A DNA stretch of 58,016 bases, taken from NCBI GenBank assembly GCA_002422685.1, contig DITC01000076.1, forward strand, positions 1-58,016, written 5' to 3'. Under the pieces are notes generated by a model. It saw only the letters and a list, made by a program, of their open reading frames with translations. It did no database searches and was not told where the DNA came from. The translations under genes were made by a program, and so were the position numbers. Below are positions 7,901 through 19,418 of this stretch, one piece after another (position 1 is the first letter of the stretch; each line of letters begins with the position of its first letter). This DNA is from Thauera sp. UBA6194 (lineage in GTDB: Bacteria > Pseudomonadota > Gammaproteobacteria > Burkholderiales > Rhodocyclaceae).

Positions 7901-8254
7901 ATGAACAAGAAAGAAACTCGTCTCCGCCGTGCGCGCAAAACTCGCGCCAAGATTGCGGAGCTCAAGGCGGTTCGCCTGACGGTGTTCCGGTCCAACTGCC
8001 ATATCTACGCCCAGGTCATCTCGGGGTGCGGCTCGCGTGTCATCGCGGCGGCCTCCACGGTCGAAGCCGACGTTCGCGCCCAGGTTGCCAACGGTGGCAA
8101 CAAGGCTGCGGCCGAACTCGTCGGCAAGTTGATCGCCGAGCGCGCCAAGGCTGCCGGTGTCGAGCAGGTCTCCTTCGACCGCTCGGGCTTCCTGTTCCAC
8201 GGCCGCGTGAAGGCGCTGGCCGAGGCCGCCCGCGAAGGCGGTCTCAAGTTCTAA
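7901..8254 (+). CDS. rplR: 50S ribosomal protein L18
   Basis: 117 aa. L18 binds 5S rRNA together with L5 and L25. The N-terminal basic segment and the FDRSGFLFHGRVKALAEAAR C-terminus are characteristic. It sits 11 nt after rplF. Confidence 0.98.
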   Translation: MNKKETRLRRARKTRAKIAELKAVRLTVFRSNCHIYAQVISGCGSRVIAAASTVEADVRAQVANGGNKAAAELVGKLIAERAKAAGVEQVSFDRSGFLFHGRVKALAEAAREGGLKF

Positions 8255-8266
8255 GCGAGGAATCGA

Positions 8267-8791
8267 ATGGCTAAGCAGCAAACCAAACGTGCGCAAGCCT
8301 CCGACGAGCGCGACGACGGCCTGAAGGAAAAAATGGTCGCGATCAATCGCGTGACCAAGGTCGTCAAGGGCGGCCGGATCCTCGGCTTCGCCGCGCTGAC
8401 CGTGGTGGGCGATGGCGACGGTGCGATCGGCATGGGCAAGGGCAAGTCCCGCGAAGTTCCGGTTGCCGTGCAAAAGGCAATGGACGAAGCACGGCGCAAG
8501 CTGCGCAAGGTGTCGCTCAAGAACGGCACCCTCCAGCACACCGTGATCGGCAAACATGGCGCGGCTTCCGTGCTCATGCAGCCCGCACCGGCCGGTACCG
8601 GCATCATCGCCGGCGGCCCGATGCGCGCCGTGTTCGAGGTCATGGGCGTGACCGATGTGATCTGCAAGTGCATCGGTTCGGCCAATCCGTACAACGTCGT
8701 TCGTGCCACGATCAATGGCCTGATGGCGATCAACACCCCGGCGGAAATTGCTGCCAAGCGCGGCAAGTCTGTCGAAGAAATCCTGGGGTAA
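8267..8791 (+). CDS. rpsE: 30S ribosomal protein S5
   Basis: 174 aa. S5 controls decoding fidelity and mRNA unwinding. The S5 double-stranded-RNA-binding signature RVTKVVKGGRILGFAALTVV (about residues 28-47) is intact. AGGAA lies before the ATG. Confidence 0.98.
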   Translation: MAKQQTKRAQASDERDDGLKEKMVAINRVTKVVKGGRILGFAALTVVGDGDGAIGMGKGKSREVPVAVQKAMDEARRKLRKVSLKNGTLQHTVIGKHGAASVLMQPAPAGTGIIAGGPMRAVFEVMGVTDVICKCIGSANPYNVVRATINGLMAINTPAEIAAKRGKSVEEILG

Positions 8792-8794
8792 GCG

Positions 8795-8977
8795 ATGTCG
8801 GACAAGAAAATCAAGGTGACGCTCGTCAAGAGCGTGATCGGCACCAAGCAGTCTCACCGCGCCACCGTGCGTGGTCTGGGCCTGCGCCGTCTCAACCACA
8901 CGGTTGAGCTGGCGGACACCCCCGAGGTTCGGGGTATGGTCAACAAGGTGTCCTACCTGCTCAAGTGCGAGGGTTGA
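8795..8977 (+). CDS. rpmD: 50S ribosomal protein L30
   Basis: 60 aa, a small ferredoxin-like-fold protein. The sequence KVTLVKSVIGTKQSHRATVR is the canonical L30 N-terminus. It sits 3 nt after rpsE and 1 nt before the rplO start. Confidence 0.97.
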   Translation: MSDKKIKVTLVKSVIGTKQSHRATVRGLGLRRLNHTVELADTPEVRGMVNKVSYLLKCEG

Positions 8978-8978
8978 A

Positions 8979-9416
8979 ATGCGCCTGAATACCATCAAGC
9001 CCGGTGAGGGTTCGAAGAAGGCTGCGCGCCGTGTCGGGCGCGGCATGGGTAGCGGCCTGGGCAAGACCTGCGGTCGTGGCCACAAGGGTCAGAAGTCGCG
9101 TGCCGGTGGCTTCCACAAGACCGGCTTCGAGGGCGGTCAGATGCCGCTGCAGCGTCGCCTGCCGAAGCGCGGCTTCGTCTCGCTGACGCGCGCACGCAAC
9201 GTCGAGGTGCGTCTGTCCGAGTTGGACAAGATGCCGGTCGATGAGATCGATCTGCTGACGCTGAAGCAGGCGGGTGTGGTTGCCGCCGATGCGCTTTCGG
9301 CCAAGGTGGTCGTGTCCGGATCCATCAGCCGCAAGGTCACGCTGCGCGGTGTCGGTGCGACCAAGGGTGCCAAGGCGGCGATCGAAGCCGCTGGCGGCTC
9401 CGTGGCGGCCGAGTAA
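8979..9416 (+). CDS. rplO: 50S ribosomal protein L15
   Basis: 145 aa. It starts MRLNTIKPGEGSKKAARRVG and carries the Gly-rich N-terminal block GRGMGSGLGKTCGRGHKGQK typical of L15. The ATG is placed one base after the rpmD stop, so translation is probably coupled. The longer upstream frame overlaps rpmD and has no homology. Confidence 0.97.
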   Translation: MRLNTIKPGEGSKKAARRVGRGMGSGLGKTCGRGHKGQKSRAGGFHKTGFEGGQMPLQRRLPKRGFVSLTRARNVEVRLSELDKMPVDEIDLLTLKQAGVVAADALSAKVVVSGSISRKVTLRGVGATKGAKAAIEAAGGSVAAE

Positions 9417-9431
9417 AAAAGGGAAATCGCT

Positions 9432-10757
9432 GTGGCGAATGCTGCTGCCACGCTGGGAAGCGCGGGGAAGTTCGGTGATCTGAAACGTCGCCTGATGTTC
9501 CTCCTCGGGGCGTTGATCGTGTATCGGATCGGCGCGCACATTCCGGTGCCCGGTATCGACCCGCAGGGGCTGGCAGAGTTGTTCCAGTCCCAGCAGGGGG
9601 GCATCCTCGGCGTCTTCAACCTGTTCTCGGGCGGTGCGCTGTCGCGTTTCACCATCTTTGCGCTGGGTATCATGCCCTACATCTCCGCGTCCATCATCAT
9701 GCAGTTGATGACCGTGGCGGTGCCTACACTCGAGGCGCTGAAGAAGGAAGGCGAGGCAGGCCGGCGCAAGATCACGCAGTACACGCGTTACGGCACCCTG
9801 GTGCTCGCGCTGGCGCAATCGCTCGGTATCGCGATCGCGCTCGAAGGGCAGGCCGGACTGGTGCTCGAGCCGGGGCTCATGTTCCGCTTCGTGACCGTCG
9901 CGACGCTGGTGACCGGCACGATGTTCCTGATGTGGCTGGGTGAGCAGATCACCGAGCGCGGTATCGGCAACGGCATCTCGATCATCATCTTCGCGGGTAT
10001 CATCGCGGGTCTGCCGAGCGCGATCGGCGGCTTGTTCGAGCTGGTTCGCACCGGCGCGATGCATCCCTTCACCGCGCTGCTGATCTGCATCCTGGTCGTG
10101 CTCGTCACTGCTTTCGTGGTGTTCGTCGAGCGCGGTCAGCGCAAGATTCTGGTGAATTACGCGAAGCGCCAGGTCGGCAACAAGGTGTATGGCGGGCAAA
10201 GCTCGCATCTGCCCCTGAAGCTGAACATGTCGGGCGTGATCCCACCGATCTTCGCATCGAGCATCATCCTGTTTCCGGCGACGCTGGGGCAGTGGTTCGG
10301 TTCGTCCGAGGGCATGTACTGGTTGCGGGACATCGCATCCACGCTGTCGCCGGGGCAACCGATCTATGTGATGCTGTATGCGGTTGCAATCATTTTCTTC
10401 TGCTTCTTTTACACGGCGCTGGTGTTCAACGCACGTGAGACGGCAGATAACCTGAAGAAGAGCGGGGCCTTCGTCCCAGGGATTCGTCCCGGTGACCAGA
10501 CCGCGCGCTACATCGACAAGATTCTCATGCGGCTGACGCTGGCTGGCGCGGTGTACATCACGCTGGTCTGCCTGCTGCCGGAGTTCCTGATCCTGAAGTG
10601 GAACGTTCCGTTCTATTTCGGCGGCACCTCGCTGCTGATCATCGTGGTGGTCACGATGGACTTCATGGCCCAGGTTCAGGCATTCGTGATGTCGCATCAG
10701 TACGAGAGTCTGCTGAAGAAAGCGAACTTCAAAGGGGCGGGTCTGCCCGGAAGGTGA
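9432..10757 (+). CDS. secY: Protein translocase subunit SecY
   Basis: 441 aa with GTG start; AAGGGAAA lies upstream. SecY is the ten-helix channel of the SecYEG translocon. The first helix block DLKRRLMFLLGALIVYRIGAHIPVPG, the plug-region serine/glycine segment and the cytoplasmic loop ERGQRKILVNYAKRQVG (about residues 236-252, used for SecA/ribosome contact) are recognisable. It sits in its usual place between rplO and infA. Confidence 0.98.
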   Translation: MANAAATLGSAGKFGDLKRRLMFLLGALIVYRIGAHIPVPGIDPQGLAELFQSQQGGILGVFNLFSGGALSRFTIFALGIMPYISASIIMQLMTVAVPTLEALKKEGEAGRRKITQYTRYGTLVLALAQSLGIAIALEGQAGLVLEPGLMFRFVTVATLVTGTMFLMWLGEQITERGIGNGISIIIFAGIIAGLPSAIGGLFELVRTGAMHPFTALLICILVVLVTAFVVFVERGQRKILVNYAKRQVGNKVYGGQSSHLPLKLNMSGVIPPIFASSIILFPATLGQWFGSSEGMYWLRDIASTLSPGQPIYVMLYAVAIIFFCFFYTALVFNARETADNLKKSGAFVPGIRPGDQTARYIDKILMRLTLAGAVYITLVCLLPEFLILKWNVPFYFGGTSLLIIVVVTMDFMAQVQAFVMSHQYESLLKKANFKGAGLPGR

Positions 10758-10760
10758 GTC

Positions 10761-10979
10761 ATGACGAAGGAAGACGTCATTGAGATGCAGGGGGAGGTCA
10801 CCGAGAATCTCCCCAATGCAACTTTCCGCGTCAGGCTCGAGAACGGACACATGATCCTCGGCTACATATCCGGAAAAATGCGGATGCACTACATCCGCAT
10901 CCTTCCCGGTGACAAGGTGACCGTTCAGCTCACCCCCTACGACCTGACCAAAGGCCGGATCGTGTTCCGGACCAAGTGA
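10761..10979 (+). CDS. infA: Translation initiation factor IF-1
   Basis: 72 aa, the family length, a single S1/OB-fold domain: EDVIEMQGEVTENLPNATFR and GKMRMHYIRILPGDKVTVQL. It blocks the A site during initiation. The second residue is Thr instead of the more common Ala. It lies 3 nt after secY. Confidence 0.97.
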   Translation: MTKEDVIEMQGEVTENLPNATFRVRLENGHMILGYISGKMRMHYIRILPGDKVTVQLTPYDLTKGRIVFRTK

Positions 10980-11004
10980 AGATTAGAGAAACAGGAGCAA
11001 CATC

Positions 11005-11118
11005 ATGAGAGTCCAGGCATCGGTTAAGCGGCTTTGCCGCAATTGCAAAATCATTCGCCGCAAGGGTGTGGTTCGCGTCATTTGTAGCGATCCGCGGCAC
11101 AAGCAACGCCAGGGTTGA
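11005..11118 (+). CDS. rpmJ: 50S ribosomal protein L36, zinc-binding form
   Basis: 37 aa, MRVQASVKRLCRNCKIIRRK and onward to KQRQG. The four zinc ligands C11, C14, C27 and H32 follow the C-X2-C-X12-C-X4-H spacing, so this is the C+ form. AGGAG precedes the ATG. The TGA stop forms part of the -35 element of the promoter for rpsM. Confidence 0.97.
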   Translation: MRVQASVKRLCRNCKIIRRKGVVRVICSDPRHKQRQG

Positions 11119-11143
11119 TCTAGTCAACGCCAGGCATTAGAAT
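11115..11143 (+). promoter_or_regulatory. Sigma-70 promoter of the alpha operon
   Basis: TTGATC (11115-11120), a 17-bp spacer and TAGAAT (11138-11143) precede rpsM. The -35 overlaps the rpmJ stop codon. The predicted leader before rpsM is about 20 nt. It would allow rpsM-rpsK-rpsD-rpoA-rplQ to be expressed apart from the spc block. Confidence 0.65.
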
Positions 11144-11171
11144 TTAACGTTTTTCGTTTCGGGGTATACGG

Positions 11172-11534
11172 ATGGCCCGTATTGCTGGGGTAAACATTCC
11201 CAATCACAAGCATGCCGAGATCGCGCTGACCGCCATCTATGGGATCGGCCGTTCGCGTGCTCAAAAGATTTGCGACGCCGCAGGCATTGTGCGTTCGACG
11301 AAGGTCAAGGACTTGACCGAGTCGGACATGGAAAAGCTGCGCGATGCCGTGGGTGTCTTCGTTGTCGAAGGCGACCTGCGTCGTGAAGTCACCATGAACA
11401 TCAAGCGCCTTATGGACCTGGGCTGCTACCGTGGCGTGCGTCATCGCCGCGGCCTGCCGCTTCGTGGCCAGCGCACCCGCACCAATGCGCGTACCCGCAA
11501 GGGCCCGCGCAAGCCGATCGCCGGCAAGAAGTAA
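11172..11534 (+). CDS. rpsM: 30S ribosomal protein S13
   Basis: 120 aa. S13 contacts P-site tRNA and makes the intersubunit bridges B1a/b. The start MARIAGVNIPNHKHAEIALT and the C-terminal signature RGLPLRGQRTRTNARTRKG are canonical. First gene of the alpha operon. Confidence 0.98.
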   Translation: MARIAGVNIPNHKHAEIALTAIYGIGRSRAQKICDAAGIVRSTKVKDLTESDMEKLRDAVGVFVVEGDLRREVTMNIKRLMDLGCYRGVRHRRGLPLRGQRTRTNARTRKGPRKPIAGKK

Positions 11535-11546
11535 TAGGAACCGATA

Positions 11547-11936
11547 ATGGCTAAGACTGGAACGAAGGTTCGCAAGAAGGTCAAAAAGAACGTTGCCGAA
11601 GGCATCGCTCACGTCCACGCGAGCTTCAACAACACCATCATCACGATCACCGACCGTCAGGGCAACGCCCTGTCGTGGGCGACCTCGGGTGGCGCCGGTT
11701 TCAAGGGCTCGCGCAAGAGCACGCCGTTTGCTGCGCAGGTTGCGGCGGAGGCGGCCGGCAAGGCCGCTCAGGAATGCGGCATCAAGAACCTGGAAGTGCG
11801 TATCAAGGGCCCCGGCCCGGGTCGCGAATCCTCGGTTCGCGCGCTGAACGCGCTGGGGATCAAGATTTCCAGCATCACGGACATCACCCCCATTCCGCAC
11901 AACGGCTGCCGTCCGCCGAAGAAGCGCCGTATCTGA
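11547..11936 (+). CDS. rpsK: 30S ribosomal protein S11
   Basis: 129 aa. S11 forms the platform with S18 and S6 around the mRNA exit. The signature VRIKGPGPGRESSVRALNA (about residues 88-106) and the C-terminal PHNGCRPPKKRRI are intact. It follows rpsM by 12 nt. Confidence 0.98.
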   Translation: MAKTGTKVRKKVKKNVAEGIAHVHASFNNTIITITDRQGNALSWATSGGAGFKGSRKSTPFAAQVAAEAAGKAAQECGIKNLEVRIKGPGPGRESSVRALNALGIKISSITDITPIPHNGCRPPKKRRI

Positions 11937-11950
11937 CAAGGAGTTGATAA

Positions 11951-12580
11951 GTGGCTCGTAATCTCGATCCTAAGTGCCGTCAGTGCCGTCGCGAAGGCGA
12001 AAAGCTGTTTCTGAAGGGCGAAAAGTGCTTCACCGACAAGTGCGCCATCGAGCGCCGTGCCTATGCGCCCGGCCAGCATGGTCAGCGCTCTGGTCAGCGC
12101 ATGTCCGGCTATGGCGTGCAGTTGCGTGAAAAGCAGAAGATCCGTCGTATCTATGGCGTTCTCGAGCGTCAGTTCCGCAAGGTGTACGCCGAGGCCGATC
12201 GTCGTCGCGGTCAGACCGGCGAGAACCTGCTCCAGTTGCTGGAAGGTCGTCTCGACTCTGTGGCCTATCGCATGGGCTTCGGTGCGTCGCGTGCCGAGTC
12301 GCGCCAGGTCGTGCGACACAACGGCGTGCTGGTCAATGGCAAGCGCGTCAACATCCCGTCGTACGTGGTTCGCCCGGGCGATGTGGTCGAACTGACCGAG
12401 GCCGCGCGTGGTCACCTGCGGGTGAAGGCCGCGCTGGAGGCTGCGGAATCCCGTGGTTTCCCGGAGTGGCTCGAAGTCGACACCAAGGCCGGCAAGGGCA
12501 CGTTCAAGGCCTATCCGGTGCGCAGTGAGCTGCCGCCCACGATCAACGAGAGCCTGGTGGTGGAACTGTACTCCCGCTGA
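11951..12580 (+). CDS. rpsD: 30S ribosomal protein S4
   Basis: 209 aa with GTG start preceded by AAGGAG. S4 nucleates 30S assembly and in E. coli represses the alpha operon. Cysteines 9, 12, 26 and 31 form the N-terminal zinc-type cluster of C+ S4 proteins (CRQC and KCFTDKC). The S4 RNA-binding domain lies at about residues 98-160 with RLDSVAYRMGFGASRAESRQ. Confidence 0.98.
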   Translation: MARNLDPKCRQCRREGEKLFLKGEKCFTDKCAIERRAYAPGQHGQRSGQRMSGYGVQLREKQKIRRIYGVLERQFRKVYAEADRRRGQTGENLLQLLEGRLDSVAYRMGFGASRAESRQVVRHNGVLVNGKRVNIPSYVVRPGDVVELTEAARGHLRVKAALEAAESRGFPEWLEVDTKAGKGTFKAYPVRSELPPTINESLVVELYSR

Positions 12581-12619
12581 TCGGGCGTCTGATCCGCTTC
12601 CAGATCCGAGGAAATGCTG

Positions 12620-13600
12620 ATGCAAAGCAATGCACTGCTGAAACCGCGCATCATCGACGTCCAAAGCACCTCGCCTGTCCAGGCGAGGGTGACGATGGAG
12701 CCGTTCGAGCGTGGTTTCGGTCATACGTTGGGGAATGCGCTGCGGCGCATCCTCCTGTCGTCGCTCCCGGGGCATGCTGCCACCGAGGTGACGATCGAAG
12801 GGGTGCTCCACGAGTACTCCACGCTTGACGGCGTGCGCGAAGACATCGTCGATCTGCTGCTGAACCTCAAGGGCGTGGTGTTCAAGCTCAGCGGGCGCAG
12901 TGAAGTCACCGTCCGGCTCTCCAAGTCGGGTGAAGGTGTCGTCACCGCGGCCGACATCGAGCTGAGCCACGACATCGAGATCATCAATCCCGATCACGTC
13001 ATTGCGCACCTTGCCCCCGGGGGCAAGATGGACATGCAGATCAAGGTCGAGGAAGGTCGCGGCTACGTGCCCGGCAACTCGCGGCCCGAGAGCGCCGAAA
13101 GCAAGCAGATCGGCCGCGTGCTGCTCGACGCTTCCTTCGGTCCGGTTCGTCGCGTCAGCTATCTCGTTGAGAGCGCGCGCGTCGAACAGCGTACAGACCT
13201 CGATCGCCTGATCATCGACATCGAGACCAACGGTGCCGTGGATCCGGAAGAGGCGATCCGCTATGCGGCACGCGTGCTGATGGATCAGCTGTCGGTGTTC
13301 GCCGACCTCGAGGGTACCCAGCCCGAGCGCGTGGAGCCGCCGTCGCAGGTCATCGATCCGGTGCTGCTGCGTCCTGTGGATGACCTCGAGCTGACGGTTC
13401 GCTCCGCGAACTGCCTGAAGGCCGAGAACATCTACTACATCGGTGACCTGATCCAGCGTACCGAAACCGAGCTGCTCAAGACCCCTAACCTGGGTCGTAA
13501 GTCGCTCAACGAGATCAAGGAAGTGTTGGCCTCCCGCGGGCTGACGCTTGGCATGAAACTGGAAAACTGGCCACCGGCCGGGCTTGAAAAGCTCGGTTGA
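12620..13600 (+). CDS. rpoA: DNA-directed RNA polymerase subunit alpha
   Basis: 326 aa. The N-terminal domain (about 1-230) drives dimerisation and core assembly; the C-terminal domain (about 245-320) binds UP elements and activators, including the helix-hairpin-helix region TPNLGRKSLNEIKEVL. Two ATG codons are possible. GAGGAA (12608-12613) touches the first (12614) but is six bases from the second (12620), and MQSNALLKPRIID is the normal beta-proteobacterial start, so 12620 is chosen. Confidence 0.97.
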   Translation: MQSNALLKPRIIDVQSTSPVQARVTMEPFERGFGHTLGNALRRILLSSLPGHAATEVTIEGVLHEYSTLDGVREDIVDLLLNLKGVVFKLSGRSEVTVRLSKSGEGVVTAADIELSHDIEIINPDHVIAHLAPGGKMDMQIKVEEGRGYVPGNSRPESAESKQIGRVLLDASFGPVRRVSYLVESARVEQRTDLDRLIIDIETNGAVDPEEAIRYAARVLMDQLSVFADLEGTQPERVEPPSQVIDPVLLRPVDDLELTVRSANCLKAENIYYIGDLIQRTETELLKTPNLGRKSLNEIKEVLASRGLTLGMKLENWPPAGLEKLG

Positions 13601-13625
13601 GACGCCGGGCAAGTGAGGAATTGAA

Positions 13626-14024
13626 ATGCGTCACCGTAATGGTCTTCGCAAGCTGAATCGTACCAGCAGCCACCGCCAGGCGATGTTCCGCAACATGGCC
13701 AACTCGCTGCTGCGTCACGAAGCGATCAAGACGACCCTGCCGAAGGCGAAAGAGCTTCGCCGCGTGGTCGAGCCCATGATCACCCTGGGCAAGAAGCCCA
13801 GCGTCGCAAACCGTCGTCTGGCCTTCGACCGCCTGCGCGACCGCGACATGGTGGTCAAGCTCTTCGACGAGCTGGGTCCGCGCTTTGCCAACCGCAATGG
13901 CGGTTACCTGCGCATCCTGAAGTGCGGCTTCCGCGACGGCGACAACGCGCCCATGGCGTACGTCGAACTGCTGGACCGCCCGGAAGGTGAGGCGGTTGAG
14001 GCCGAGGAAAAGGAAGCGGCCTGA
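13626..14024 (+). CDS. rplQ: 50S ribosomal protein L17
   Basis: 132 aa, near the tunnel exit. The start MRHRNGLRKLNRTSSHRQAM is diagnostic. The C-terminal tail is acidic (EGEAVEAEEKEAA). It is the last gene of the ribosomal superoperon; a strong terminator lies 20 nt downstream. Confidence 0.98.
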   Translation: MRHRNGLRKLNRTSSHRQAMFRNMANSLLRHEAIKTTLPKAKELRRVVEPMITLGKKPSVANRRLAFDRLRDRDMVVKLFDELGPRFANRNGGYLRILKCGFRDGDNAPMAYVELLDRPEGEAVEAEEKEAA

Positions 14025-14043
14025 TCAAGGCTGCGACAATCGA

Positions 14044-14069
14044 AAACCGGGCACTGCCCGGTTTTTTTT
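14044..14069 (+). terminator. Intrinsic terminator after rplQ
   Basis: An 8-bp perfect stem AACCGGGC/GCCCGGTT with loop ACT is followed by a run of eight T. It closes the alpha operon and separates it from galE. Confidence 0.93.
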
Positions 14070-14150
14070 CGCCATGGTGGCGGGGCCGTGCAGGGCAGGG
14101 TGGGCGCGACGCGCCCTGGATGCAGGGCAGCGGGTGACGAGGAGAGCGCA

Positions 14151-15173
14151 ATGGCGGTGACGCTGGTGACGGGCGGGGCGGGATATATCGGGTCGCATAC
14201 CTGTGTCGAACTGCTTGCGGCCGGACGTGACGTGGTTGTGGTCGATGACTTGTCGAATGCTTCGATGGAGGCGGTCACCCGCTTGCAGGCGCTCGGTGGA
14301 CGCGCCCTCAAAGCCTTTGTGCGTGCGGATGTGCGCGACCGTGCTGCGTTGGCGCGCATATTCGAAGAGCACGCGGTGGAGGCGGTTATCCATTTTGCGG
14401 CCAGGAAGGCGGTCGGCGAATCGGTCGCCCAGCCGCTGGCGTATTACGACAACAACCTGCAGGGCTTGATCAGCGTGTTGTCCGTGATGGGCGATGCGGG
14501 GTGCAGACGCATGGTGTTCAGCTCCTCCGCCACCGTTTATGGCGATCCGGCCTCGGTGCCGATCCGCGAGGACTTTCCGACCACCGCGACCAATCCGTAT
14601 GGCTGGACCAAGCTCATGGGCGAGCAGATCCTGCGCGATGTGGCGCACGCCGACCCGCGCTGGAGCGTGATCCTCCTGCGGTATTTCAACCCCGTGGGGG
14701 CGCATGCGAGTGGCCGCATCGGCGAAGATCCGGATGGCCTGCCGAACAACCTGATGCCCTTCGTGAGCCAGGTGGCGGTGGGGCGGCTTGCGCGCCTGCG
14801 CGTGTTCGGGGGGGATTATTCGACGCCCGATGGGACCGGCGTGCGCGACTACATCCACGTCGTCGATCTCGCACTCGGACATCTGCGCGCCCTCGAGCGT
14901 ATCGCGTCCCTGCCCGGAGTGACCACGCTCAATCTGGGCACCGGGCGCGGCTACAGCGTGCTCGAGATGGTCAAGGCTTTCGAGCAGGCGAGTGGCCGGC
15001 CGGTGCCGTACGACATCGTTGCGCGGCGCCCGGGCGACATCGCCGCGTGCTGGGCCGATCCGGGCAGGGCGGCGGAGGTCCTCGGCTGGCGAGCGGAGCG
15101 CGACCTGCGCGCGATGTGCGCGGACGCGTGGCGCTGGCAGAGCATGAATCCGCGCGGCTACGCGCCGTCCTGA
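14151..15173 (+). CDS. galE: UDP-glucose 4-epimerase
   Basis: 340 aa. It interconverts UDP-glucose and UDP-galactose for surface polysaccharide and galactose metabolism. The NAD-binding motif GGAGYIGSH is at residues 8-16, the SSSATVYG segment carries the catalytic Ser/Thr region, and NPYGWTK contains the Tyr-X3-Lys pair. AGGAGAG precedes the ATG; the longer frame upstream is non-coding. It converges on uvrA with a 19-nt gap and stands alone as a transcription unit. Confidence 0.95.
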   Translation: MAVTLVTGGAGYIGSHTCVELLAAGRDVVVVDDLSNASMEAVTRLQALGGRALKAFVRADVRDRAALARIFEEHAVEAVIHFAARKAVGESVAQPLAYYDNNLQGLISVLSVMGDAGCRRMVFSSSATVYGDPASVPIREDFPTTATNPYGWTKLMGEQILRDVAHADPRWSVILLRYFNPVGAHASGRIGEDPDGLPNNLMPFVSQVAVGRLARLRVFGGDYSTPDGTGVRDYIHVVDLALGHLRALERIASLPGVTTLNLGTGRGYSVLEMVKAFEQASGRPVPYDIVARRPGDIAACWADPGRAAEVLGWRAERDLRAMCADAWRWQSMNPRGYAPS

Positions 15174-15192
15174 GCCGGTTCGCTGCGGGAGG

Positions 15193-18024
<2,832 letters not shown>

Positions 18025-18107
18025 GGCTGGCTGGAAGCGTGAAAAACGGGAAACTATACCCGCTCATCGGTGGGTGGGCGGGGCAATCGCAAGAGTGGTT
18101 TGCGGGG

Positions 18108-18116
18108 TGCTAGAAT
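18108..18116 (+). promoter_or_regulatory. Extended -10 promoter for the MFS gene
   Basis: TGC followed by TAGAAT is an extended -10 element. No good -35 is present at 17 bp. The inferred transcription start gives a leader of about 23 nt before the ATG at 18146. Confidence 0.5.
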
Positions 18117-18145
18117 CGCGCTCTTTGATCAAGCCGGTTTCCAGT

Positions 18146-19351
18146 ATGTCCGTTCCCGCCCGCGATCCGATGACGCGCGAAGAACGCCGCGCCGGCATGA
18201 GCCTGGCGGCCATCTTCGCGCTGCGCATGCTCGGCCTCTTTCTCATCCTGCCGGTGTTCGCCGTGCACGCCGAAAAGATCCCCGGAGGCGACGACCTGAT
18301 GCTCGTCGGCCTGGCCATCGGCGCCTATGGCCTCACCCAGGCCTTCCTGCAGATCGCCTATGGCGCGGCATCCGACCGCTTCGGGCGCAAGCCGGTGATC
18401 GTGTTCGGCCTGGTGCTGTTCGCCGTCGGCAGCGTGGTCGCGGCGCTCGCCGGCGACATCTACATGATCATCGCCGGGCGCGTGCTGCAGGGTGCGGGGG
18501 CCATCTCCGCCGCGGTGACCGCGCTTGCGGCGGACCTCACCCGCGACCAGCACCGCACCAAGGTCATGGCCATGATCGGTTCGTCCATCGGCCTCGTGTT
18601 CGCGCTCTCCATGGTTGCGGCCCCGCTGCTGTATGCGGCGGTGGGCATGTCGGGCATCTTCTGGCTCACCGCGGTGCTCGCGCTCGGCGCCATCGGCGTG
18701 CTGCTCAAGGTGGTGCCGGCGGCGCCGCCTGTGCCGCGCGCCACCGGCAGGATCATCGACGTGCTGCGCGATGGCCAGCTCATGCGGCTCAATTTCGGCG
18801 TCTTCGCGCTCCACCTCATCCAGACCACGATGTGGGTGCTGGTGCCCTCGGCGCTCGTCGCCAGCGGTGGGCTGCCCATGCCCGAGCACTGGAAGGTCTA
18901 TCTGCCCGCGGTGCTGATCTCCTTCGTCGTCATGGTGCCGGCGGTGATCATCGCCGAGCGCCACGACAAATTGAAGCCCGTGTTCAATGCCGCCATCGCG
19001 CTGCTCGTGCTGGTGCAGTTCGGGCTCTGGCTTTTTGGCGACGCGCTGATACCATTGGCATTGTTGCTGACGCTTTTCTTCGTCGCCTTCAACGTGCTCG
19101 AAGCCACTCAGCCCTCATGGATCTCGCGCATCGCCGCCCCGGGCGCCAAGGGCACCGCGCTGGGCGTCTACAACACCCTGCAGTCGATCGGCCTGTTTCT
19201 CGGTGGTGCGTTCGGCGGCTGGCTGGGCCAGGCTTTCGGTGCGGGCGCGGTCAGCCTGTTCTGCGTGATGCTCGGTCTGGCTTGGCTCGCCGTATCGACA
19301 TCGATGAAGCCGCCTCCGGTGCGCATCACGCCGGCGTCCGCCACACACTGA
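18146..19351 (+). CDS. MFS transporter, YajR-like
   Basis: 401 aa, about twelve predicted membrane helices. It resembles the YajR branch of the major facilitator superfamily: AAIFALRMLGLFLILPVFAV in helix 1, motif A as GAASDRFGRKPVI (about residues 72-84) and motif C-like GAGAISAAVTALAADL. It ends after helix 12 and lacks the extra cytoplasmic C-terminal domain of E. coli YajR. Substrate is unknown. Start 18146 is the first ATG after the promoter; 18170 and 18197 are alternatives. It precedes ssb in the same direction. Confidence 0.85.
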   Translation: MSVPARDPMTREERRAGMSLAAIFALRMLGLFLILPVFAVHAEKIPGGDDLMLVGLAIGAYGLTQAFLQIAYGAASDRFGRKPVIVFGLVLFAVGSVVAALAGDIYMIIAGRVLQGAGAISAAVTALAADLTRDQHRTKVMAMIGSSIGLVFALSMVAAPLLYAAVGMSGIFWLTAVLALGAIGVLLKVVPAAPPVPRATGRIIDVLRDGQLMRLNFGVFALHLIQTTMWVLVPSALVASGGLPMPEHWKVYLPAVLISFVVMVPAVIIAERHDKLKPVFNAAIALLVLVQFGLWLFGDALIPLALLLTLFFVAFNVLEATQPSWISRIAAPGAKGTALGVYNTLQSIGLFLGGAFGGWLGQAFGAGAVSLFCVMLGLAWLAVSTSMKPPPVRITPASATH

Positions 19352-19371
19352 GTCGGGCGGCACCCCTCAAT

Positions 19372-19393
19372 GGGCGGCGTCAGCGCGCCGCCC
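19372..19393 (+). terminator. GC hairpin between the MFS gene and ssb
   Basis: GGGCGGCG/CGCCGCCC (8-bp perfect stem, loop TCAGCG) has no T tract. It may slow or process the transcript but is not a typical intrinsic terminator. Confidence 0.4.
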
Positions 19394-19418
19394 GCAACCG
19401 TTTCCAAAGGAGAACCGG

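Noticed and set aside
18025..18145. LexA box between uvrA and the MFS gene
   Set aside because: No CTGT-N8-ACAG or CTG-N10-CAG match was found.
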